Positions 24,518 to 30,701 of a stretch of 30,701 nt of DNA are shown in pieces. The stretch's first letter is position 1; every line of letters starts with the position of its first letter. Below the pieces are notes generated by a model. The model was not told where the DNA came from. It saw only the letters and a program-made list of their open reading frames with translations, and ran no database searches. Source of the DNA: JBHJOF01 sp050330055 (lineage in GTDB: Bacteria; Pseudomonadota; Alphaproteobacteria; Kiloniellales; JAKSDN01); the NCBI GenBank assembly GCA_050330055.1, contig JBHJOF010000219.1:1-30701 (forward strand), written 5' to 3'. A program made the translations under genes and the position numbers.

Positions 24518-25099
24518 TCAGTCGAGGGCCTGCAGGGTGATGGATGCCGCATCCTCCAGCGCCGCACGCGCCGCGCCGCCCTTGGCCGTGACAGCGAGAC
24601 CGGCGAGGCTGGTGCTGAGGAAGCGCGCCAGCGCCCGGGCGTCGCGCCTGGTCGGGATGTCGCCGGCCTGCTGGCCGCGCTCGACCGCGCCGAAGAAGGC
24701 CTCTTCCAGGCTCGCCTGGCACTCCCTCACCCGCTTTGCCGCCTGCGGGTCGTGCGGCGAGATCTCCACCGCGCAGTTGTTGACGAAGCAGCCCTGCCGG
24801 GCGCCGGCGCCGGTCAGCTTGTCGATCGAGCGCGCGAAGGCGGTCGCGATCGCCTGCTTGGCCGGTGAGTCACCACCCAGAAGATCGAGCATCCGCGTGG
24901 TCTCCGTCTGGCGATAGCGCTCGAGCGCGGCCAGGAGCAGCTCGTGCTTGCTGCCGAAGGTGTCGTAGAAGCTGCTCTTGCTGATCCCCATGGCTTCCAG
25001 CAGGTCGCACAGCGAGGCCGCCTCGTAGCCTTTCGACCAGAAGACCTGCAGGGCCTTGTCCAAGGCCTCCTCGGTGCTGAACTCGCGCGGCCGCGCCAT
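24518..25099 (-). CDS. TetR/AcrR family repressor
   Basis: A 193-residue regulator starting MARPREFSTEEALDKALQVFWSKGYEAASL. The helix-turn-helix is about residues 28-47 (SLCDLLEAMGISKSSFYDTF), with GSKHELL following as in the family. The C-terminal part contains RQGCFVNNCAVEISPHD with Cys104 and Cys109, a block common in TetR regulators paired with oxidoreductases; the cysteines could sense electrophiles, as shown for NemR, but that is inference. It lies 96 bases upstream of the reductase gene on the same strand. A 9-bp inverted repeat at 25141-25164 in its leader suggests autoregulation. Confidence 0.92.
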   Translation of the reverse strand: MARPREFSTEEALDKALQVFWSKGYEAASLCDLLEAMGISKSSFYDTFGSKHELLLAALERYRQTETTRMLDLLGGDSPAKQAIATAFARSIDKLTGAGARQGCFVNNCAVEISPHDPQAAKRVRECQASLEEAFFGAVERGQQAGDIPTRRDARALARFLSTSLAGLAVTAKGGAARAALEDAASITLQALD

Positions 25100-25140
25100 G
25101 ATCGTCTGTCTCGGACAGCATAGTGGAACAGCAGATGGGT

Positions 25141-25164
25141 ATTCTGGACCATTTTGTCCAGAAT
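25141..25164. promoter_or_regulatory. Operator in front of the TetR gene
   Basis: ATTCTGGAC-CATTTT-GTCCAGAAT is a perfect 9-bp inverted repeat, 42 bases upstream of the TetR start codon and 130 bases upstream of the divergent ydbH gene. It contains GGACCATTTTGTCC, close to the GGACCAAATGGTCC before the reductase gene. Autoregulation by the TetR protein is the likely role. Confidence 0.7.
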
Positions 25165-25293
25165 GGAAATGCATGGCTTCCTTGCCCAGCCGGGACGGTG
25201 CCTCCGCCGGCATCAGGCTCCCGCACTCCACATCACCTCTGCTACTGTCCAAGCCTACAAGGAGGCACGCTTTTCAAGGAGTTTCAGCCGCCG

Positions 25294-28200
25294 ATGCGCC
25301 GCCTCGTCATCCTCTTGGCAGGTCTGCTCGTTCTTCTCGGCGGGCTGGCCTCGGCCGCCGTGCTGTTCCGCGTGCCCCTCGCCGAGGCGGTGATCGAGAA
25401 CCGGCTGGCCGCCTATGGACTGGACAGCCTGCGCCTGCAGATCGCATCGCTGGGCCGTGAGCAGGCGCTGGTGGTCGCGGTCACCGCAGGCGAGAACGAC
25501 GAGCTGCAGGCGCGGTCGGTCGCAATCCGCTATGACCTGGCCCGCCTTTTCGACGGAGCGCCGCTCGACGCGGTCGAGGAGGTCGTGATCGAGGGCCTGA
25601 CCCTGCGCCTCGACCTGACCGGCCAAGGGCCACCGCTCGGCAGCCTGCAGGAGCTCTTGGCCGGCGACCGGGATCAGGCCGGCGATACGCTGCCCAAACT
25701 GCCGCCGGTCACATTGCAGGACGCACGCATCGAGGCGGCAACGCCGCTCGGCCAGATCGCTGCAACGCTGGAGGGGATGCTGGGGCCGACCGCCGACGGC
25801 AGGATCACCACCAGTCTGGCGCTGAGCGCCGAGGGTGGGCCCGGCCAGCTCGAAGGCACGCTCTACGCCGAGGCAGGACCCGACGGCACGGCTACTGGCA
25901 GCCTGGTGCTCGACGAGGGCCGCCTGCAGGTGACTCCGGCGGAGGGTGCGCCGCCGCTCGCGGTCGAGGATTTGAGTGGCGCACTCGCCTTCACCTTGGA
26001 GGCTTGGCGGCCCGTCGTGCTGACCGGCGACTTCACGGCCGAGGGCCTGCGGCACCCCGGCGGCACGCAGGACCGCGCAACGCTGAAGTTCGACGTAACC
26101 GAGACCAGCGCCAGCGCCGAGATGCATTTCGCCGCCGCCGATGGCCTGTTGAAGGGGAGGCTGACGCTCGCCGTCGACGACTACATCACCGCCCCGACGA
26201 TCGAAGCGCGGCTGACGGCCGAGGCCGACGCTGCAGCCGGACTGCTCGATCTGCTGCCGCCGCCGCGCGCCACGGCCGGGTCGGGCAGCCTCGACCTGCG
26301 GCTTGCGGGCCGGCTTGCTCCCTTCGCTGAGTTCGGCAAGGCGCCGCCGAGCGCCCTGTCCGCGCCGCCGGCCCTGCAGCCGCTGGCCGCCTGGCTCGGC
26401 CAGGGTGACCTCACGCTCGACAGCCGCCTCGCTCTGGCCGCGCTGGCGTTGCCCGAAGTGGCGCAGGGCATCGGTGCCTCGCTCGCGGCGAAGGCTGCCC
26501 TGGACGTCGATACGGTCCAGCTTGCGCTGACTGAGGACGCGAGCCTGTCGATCGCCGAGGTGGATCCCGCCTTGCTGGCCGGGCTCGGCCTGCCGGCGGA
26601 CGCCGTCGCGTTGCTCCGGGACGGCGGCAATCTCGTTGTCAAGACGGCTAACGCACCGCAGCTTCGCCTCGAGCCGTCTGGCGCGGGCCTGGCGCTAAGG
26701 CTGGCTGCCACCGCGGACATCGCGCTGGCAGGCCCAGGATCACCGAGCGCCTCGATCGAGGTGGCGCTGACGGGAACCGCCGAGTCCTTCACCGGGACGG
26801 CCGCGGTCACGGCCAGCGCCGAGCGGATCGAAGCCGGCGGCAACCGTATCGCGCAGGCCGAGGTCCACCTGCCGCTCGCCATCGAGCGCGACGCGGAGTC
26901 GCTGCGCCTTTCGCTGACCGCGCCCGGACATCTCTCCGCGGCGCGCCTCGAGCGCGATGGTCTCGACAGCCGGAATCCCGCCGCCACGCTCGAAAGCGGA
27001 TGGCTGACCGTCAGCTTGGGCGCAGCCGGTGCGGCAGGCTTCGAACACGCATTCGAGGTCCGGCCCAAGCTCTTTACCCTGACCGTGCCCGGCGCGCGCG
27101 AGCCAATTGCGCTCGACCTGGGTCCGCTTTCGCTGAGCGGCCGTACCGAGGCCGGCGCTGCCTATGAAGGCACCGCACAGCTGTCGCGCGGTGCAGCGCG
27201 CTTCGAAGAGCCGGCCGTTACCTTCGACGAGCTGAGTGGCGAGGCCAGATTCGATGCCAGCTTTACTCAGGTCACGGCCGACCTGGCAGCCGTCCTCACC
27301 AGCCACGACGAGCCTGCCCTGCTGGTGCCACTGACGCTGGCCGTCCGGCTGGTGCGTGATGGTCCGGCTCTGCGACTGGCCGGCCAGGCCGAGCCCAAGG
27401 ATGCGACGCCAGAGACCGCCGGCCTGCGCCTACCGATCACCGCCCGCTACGACCTGGACAAGGGGCGCGGCCAGGCGAGCTTGGCTGAGACCACGCTCAG
27501 CTTCGTGCCGGGCGGGCTGCAGCCGAGCCATCTGCTGCCGAGCCTGGCCGATCTGGCCAACGTGGCCGGCGAGGCCAAGGTCGCTGCCAGTCTGGCGCTC
27601 GGCAGCGGTGCGCCAAAGGACACCGGGCAGCTGAACCTACTGAACCTCTCGTTCCGCAGCGGCAGCAACCAGGTGAGCGGCCTGGACCTGGCGCTCACGC
27701 TGGACAGCCTGCAGCCGCCAGCCAGCCCGCCGGGCCAGCGCCTCTCCATCGCGCGGCTCGACAGCGTGCTGCCGATCGAGGATATCGAGGTCATCTTCCA
27801 GGTCCCAGCGGCGGAGCAGCCGCAGGTACGTTTGTCGCGTCTCGTCTTCACCCTGGCCGGCGGCCGCTTCGAAGCTGGCGATACGCTGCTGATGCCAGGC
27901 GCCGCACGCCCTGTGGTCCCTGGGGCCATAACATTTGATGTGACCGGCCTCGAGCTGGCGCCGCTGTTCGAGGCACTATCAGTCCAAGGCCTCACCGGCA
28001 GAGGAACCCTCGACGGCCGCATCCCGATCGCCCTGGAAGGCGAGGAGGTCGCCTTCGACGGCGGCCACCTGGCGTCGCGCACGCCGGGTACCCTCTCCTA
28101 CCGCTCGCTTAGTCTGCGGAGCAGCCTGCCGCCGGATGCCGACGATCTCGCCCTGCTGCAAAGCCCCGTCGATCTCGCGATCCTGGCACTGGGCAATTTC

Positions 28201-28419
28201 CACTATGACCGGCTGACACTCGAGCTCGACAAGGAAGCGGCCGGCGAGACCGAGCTCAAGCTTCACGTCGAAGGAAAAAATCCTGATTTGCTAGGTGGTT
28301 ATCCATTTGTATTCAATATAAATCTCAAGGGAAATCTCAATCCCCTTATTGCCGCCCTGCGGCAAGGGGCGACGATCTCGGACGAAATGATCCGGCGGAC
28401 GTGGAAGGCGGCACCCTAG
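25294..28419 (+). CDS. ydbH: YdbH family AsmA-like intermembrane phospholipid transport protein
   Basis: A 1041-residue protein with a single N-terminal membrane helix (MRRLVILLAGLLVLLGGLAS) and a long beta-rich periplasmic body typical of the AsmA-like bridge proteins TamB, YhdP and YdbH. The diagnostic YdbH C-terminus is present (EGKNPDLLGGYPFVFNINL, then LIAALRQG and IRRTWK). In E. coli these proteins carry phospholipids from inner to outer membrane, and YdbH works with the lipoprotein YnbE and the chaperone-like YdbL; both follow here. The ATG at 25294 has AAGGAG 12 bases upstream, a long spacing; no alternative start is in frame nearby. The final conserved motif is encoded by a strikingly AT-rich codon patch (28271-28350). 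Confidence 0.92.
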   Translation: MRRLVILLAGLLVLLGGLASAAVLFRVPLAEAVIENRLAAYGLDSLRLQIASLGREQALVVAVTAGENDELQARSVAIRYDLARLFDGAPLDAVEEVVIEGLTLRLDLTGQGPPLGSLQELLAGDRDQAGDTLPKLPPVTLQDARIEAATPLGQIAATLEGMLGPTADGRITTSLALSAEGGPGQLEGTLYAEAGPDGTATGSLVLDEGRLQVTPAEGAPPLAVEDLSGALAFTLEAWRPVVLTGDFTAEGLRHPGGTQDRATLKFDVTETSASAEMHFAAADGLLKGRLTLAVDDYITAPTIEARLTAEADAAAGLLDLLPPPRATAGSGSLDLRLAGRLAPFAEFGKAPPSALSAPPALQPLAAWLGQGDLTLDSRLALAALALPEVAQGIGASLAAKAALDVDTVQLALTEDASLSIAEVDPALLAGLGLPADAVALLRDGGNLVVKTANAPQLRLEPSGAGLALRLAATADIALAGPGSPSASIEVALTGTAESFTGTAAVTASAERIEAGGNRIAQAEVHLPLAIERDAESLRLSLTAPGHLSAARLERDGLDSRNPAATLESGWLTVSLGAAGAAGFEHAFEVRPKLFTLTVPGAREPIALDLGPLSLSGRTEAGAAYEGTAQLSRGAARFEEPAVTFDELSGEARFDASFTQVTADLAAVLTSHDEPALLVPLTLAVRLVRDGPALRLAGQAEPKDATPETAGLRLPITARYDLDKGRGQASLAETTLSFVPGGLQPSHLLPSLADLANVAGEAKVAASLALGSGAPKDTGQLNLLNLSFRSGSNQVSGLDLALTLDSLQPPASPPGQRLSIARLDSVLPIEDIEVIFQVPAAEQPQVRLSRLVFTLAGGRFEAGDTLLMPGAARPVVPGAITFDVTGLELAPLFEALSVQGLTGRGTLDGRIPIALEGEEVAFDGGHLASRTPGTLSYRSLSLRSSLPPDADDLALLQSPVDLAILALGNFHYDRLTLELDKEAAGETELKLHVEGKNPDLLGGYPFVFNINLKGNLNPLIAALRQGATISDEMIRRTWKAAP

Positions 28420-28566
28420 CCTGCGTATAACCTGATGTCTTGTCAGGATGGCGGGCCTGCCCCAGCATGCGTTCCGTGCTATGGGGGCATCCGCTGGCGG
28501 ACAGGCGCCGTGATGGAAACCGCGCCGCCCTTGCTCGGGCAGGCGACACGCGAGGGGAGGTCACCC

Positions 28567-28806
28567 TTGTACGCAAAGAGCCATTCAAGTGCGATCGCGC
28601 CCGGCCGGCAGGCCCGGATTCACCGGATTCCGGGGCTGGCCGTCCTCCTCGTCGCCGCGGCGCTGACGGCCGCGTGCCAGCCGACAGTCAAGGTCGAGGC
28701 GCCGAAGGACCCGATCACCATCAACCTGAACATCCAGGCCGACGTCCGGGTGACCCTGGAGGAGAAGGCCAAGGAAGACATCTCCGCCAACCCGGGAGTC
28801 TTCTAG
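28567..28806 (+). CDS. ynbE: YnbE family outer-membrane lipoprotein
   Basis: A 79-residue lipoprotein starting at TTG 28567, chosen for the GAGGGGAGG six bases upstream; in-frame ATGs at 28435 and 28513 lack one. The signal peptide ends at ALTAAC, giving a lipidated cysteine. The mature part CQPTVKVEAPKDPITINLNI is the YnbE signature: in E. coli it stacks with the C-terminal end of YdbH to form the outer-membrane end of the lipid bridge. It is 147 bases after ydbH and 54 bases before ydbL. Confidence 0.9.
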   Translation: MYAKSHSSAIAPGRQARIHRIPGLAVLLVAAALTAACQPTVKVEAPKDPITINLNIQADVRVTLEEKAKEDISANPGVF

Positions 28807-28860
28807 TCGGGCAGGATTGACGACACCTCTTTTCAGGAACAGCTGCGCGGACAGACTCCT

Positions 28861-29211
28861 ATGCTGAAACAGCGACGCTTTCTTCTCCGACTGATCGGCG
28901 CCCTGCTGCTGGCCGCTGCGCTTGGCGCCACCTCGGCCCTGAGCCCGGCCCTGGCGCAGAACCTCGACTCGCTGCGTGCCTCCGGCGCGGTGGGCGAGCG
29001 CTTCGACGGCTATGCCCAGGCGCGCGACGCCAGCCTCAGCGGCTACGTCCAGCAGGTCAACCAGCAGCGCCAGCAGATCTACCAGCAGCGCGCCGCCGAG
29101 CAGGGCGTGCCCGCCGAGCAGGTCGGCCGGGTCTACGCCAAGGAAATCATGGCCAAGGCGCCCAAGGGCACTTACTTCCTCAACGAAAACAACCAGTGGG
29201 TCCAGAAGTAG
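28861..29211 (+). CDS. ydbL: YdbL family periplasmic protein (DUF1318)
   Basis: A 116-residue exported protein: signal peptide ending SPALAQN, then the DUF1318 domain LDSLRASGAVGERFDGYAQ and the C-terminal AKAPKGTYFLNENNQWVQK. Central QQVNQQRQQIYQQRAAEQG is a glutamine-rich helix. In E. coli YdbL prevents YnbE from over-polymerising and so is part of the YdbH-YnbE lipid transport system. It completes the three-gene set in the order H-E-L. The ribosome-binding site is weak. Confidence 0.92.
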   Translation: MLKQRRFLLRLIGALLLAAALGATSALSPALAQNLDSLRASGAVGERFDGYAQARDASLSGYVQQVNQQRQQIYQQRAAEQGVPAEQVGRVYAKEIMAKAPKGTYFLNENNQWVQK

Positions 29212-29555
29212 CGGGCCTGCCTTAAGGCGCGACTTCCGTAGGCTAGGTCGCCTTTCTGTGGTCCGCTTCGCGGACGCCCCCCTCCCGGCGCTTCGCGCCG
29301 ACCTCCCCCTCAAGGGGGGAGGTAAAGAAGCTGCACAGACCGCTTATTTTGTTGCCCTCCCCCCTTTGGGGGGGAGGACTGGGAGGGGGCTGGCGCGAAG
29401 CGCCAAAAGGTCGTGCGGCCGATAGCAAGGCTCGTTCAACCGAGCCCCTACGTTGCAACGATGTGCCGAGCCTCTATAGTCGGCGCCGTTAGATCTTCGG
29501 ACCGGGGCTGAGCCAGATCAGCGCCCGGCCCCGCCGCGACGAGGACACTGGCCCT
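29212..29555. other. Intergenic stretch between ydbL and the MoxR gene
   Basis: These 344 bases hold the second inverted-dimer repeat (29254-29404), a short GCCTTAAGGC palindrome just after ydbL (29219-29228), and a leader ahead of the MoxR gene. I see no coding region and no clear promoter; GACGAGGACA is the closest ribosome-binding-like stretch before the ATG at 29556. Confidence 0.6.
29254..29404. repeat. Inverted-dimer intergenic repeat, copy 2
   Basis: Same plan as the copy at 22203-22350: GTCCGC-TTC-GCGGAC (29261-29275), a GGCGCTTCGCGCC hairpin (29287-29299), a C-rich/G-rich palindrome (29302-29322), a spacer of about 33 bases, the mirror palindrome (29356-29377), GGGAGGGGGC and GGCGCGAAGCGCC (29392-29404). 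The spacer differs in sequence from copy 1 while both halves are kept, which fits a mobile or copied paired-hairpin unit. Confidence 0.8.
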
Positions 29556-30485
<930 letters not shown>

Positions 30486-30508
30486 CGTCGTGGTTCCGCC
30501 CTCACGCT

Positions 30509-30625
30509 GTCATGGTCGGCGAAGGCCGACCATCCGCGTCTTTATTGTTCTCGGCGGAGTGCCTGATCTGCGGCAACAAAACAAACACGTGGATGGTCGG
30601 CCTTCGCCACTGCTGTCCGGTTTAA
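30509..30625. repeat. Full-length palindromic inverted-dimer repeat
   Basis: A hairpin ATGGTCGGC-GAAG-GCCGACCAT (30512-30533) is followed by CCGCGTCTTTATTGTTC. After about 25 bases the reverse complement returns: ACAAACACGTGGATGGTCGG and CCTTCGCC (to 30608), then ACTGCTGTCCGGTTT. The two arms could pair into one long cruciform. It sits just past the MoxR stop codon and may double as a terminator. A short relative in opposite orientation is at 115-149. Confidence 0.75.
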
Positions 30626-30701
30626 TTTCATGACCATTGTAGCGCCAACTGGTTGAGGTTTGGCGGGAGGGTTGGCTCGGGTTCGAGCAATCGGTCGATG
30701 C

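Noticed and set aside
24814..25292. ydbH controlled by the TetR operator
   Set aside because: The operator lies between the divergent genes, but its match to the reductase site and closeness to the TetR start point to autoregulation; nothing ties it to ydbH.
30626..30701. Start of a further gene (coxE) at the right edge
   Set aside because: The 76 bases show no ribosome-binding site with a start codon and no VWA-like sequence; too short to call.

Overview
The window is GC-rich throughout and has dense operons with ATGA start/stop overlaps, TTG and GTG starts after strong Shine-Dalgarno (SD) sites, and short palindromic repeats between genes. This style, plus the gene families present, suggests an alphaproteobacterium, probably Rhodospirillales-like. 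That placement is inference from style and content, not from a marker gene.

Layout. 1-280: intergenic repeats. 281-2298 (minus): a histone-deacetylase-fold amidohydrolase and a LapG-type transglutaminase-like cysteine peptidase, the latter behind an AT-rich promoter region. 2497-3699 (minus): two tandem HupE/UreJ membrane proteins. 3809-5508 (plus): promoter, TPP riboswitch and a ThiZ/ThiX-like ABC transporter pair with no binding protein. 5517-6020 (minus): exported monohaem cytochrome c. 6208-6984 (plus): SAM methyltransferase. 7051-14582 (plus): promoter and a ten-gene Mrp/Mbh-type cation/proton antiporter operon, followed by a short-chain dehydrogenase (14592-15341) and the remnant of a LivF ATPase gene. 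15597-17390 (minus): an anchored protein with five exact 84-residue repeats. 17640-22188 (plus): coxG and a form II coxS-coxL-coxM molybdenum hydroxylase cluster. 22403-25099 (minus): SDR, Old Yellow Enzyme reductase and a TetR repressor, with matching operators. 25294-29211 (plus): the outer-membrane lipid transport set ydbH-ynbE-ydbL. 29556-30485 (plus): a MoxR/CoxD-type AAA+ ATPase. 30486-30701: palindromic repeats.

How the genes work together. The antiporter operon has the gene order of the archaeal Mbh antiporter module (E, F, G, D/E, B, C, D). It carries three NuoL/M/N-like subunits, no MrpA N-terminal subunit and no hydrogenase, and it includes an unnamed two-helix membrane protein. 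The cox set would make a molybdopterin/FeS/FAD hydroxylase of uncertain substrate; coxG and the distant MoxR ATPase are plausible maturation or anchoring factors. The TetR repressor, the reductase and perhaps the adjacent SDR look like a local electrophile-response unit. YdbH, YnbE and YdbL would form a periplasm-spanning phospholipid bridge.

Most worth a second look: the non-standard antiporter operon and its small subunit, an apparent AUC start codon inside it, the 84-residue repeat protein, a glutamine in place of a zinc-ligand histidine in the deacetylase homologue, an AT-rich rare-codon patch at the conserved end of ydbH, the shared TetR operators, and two families of inverted-dimer intergenic repeats.
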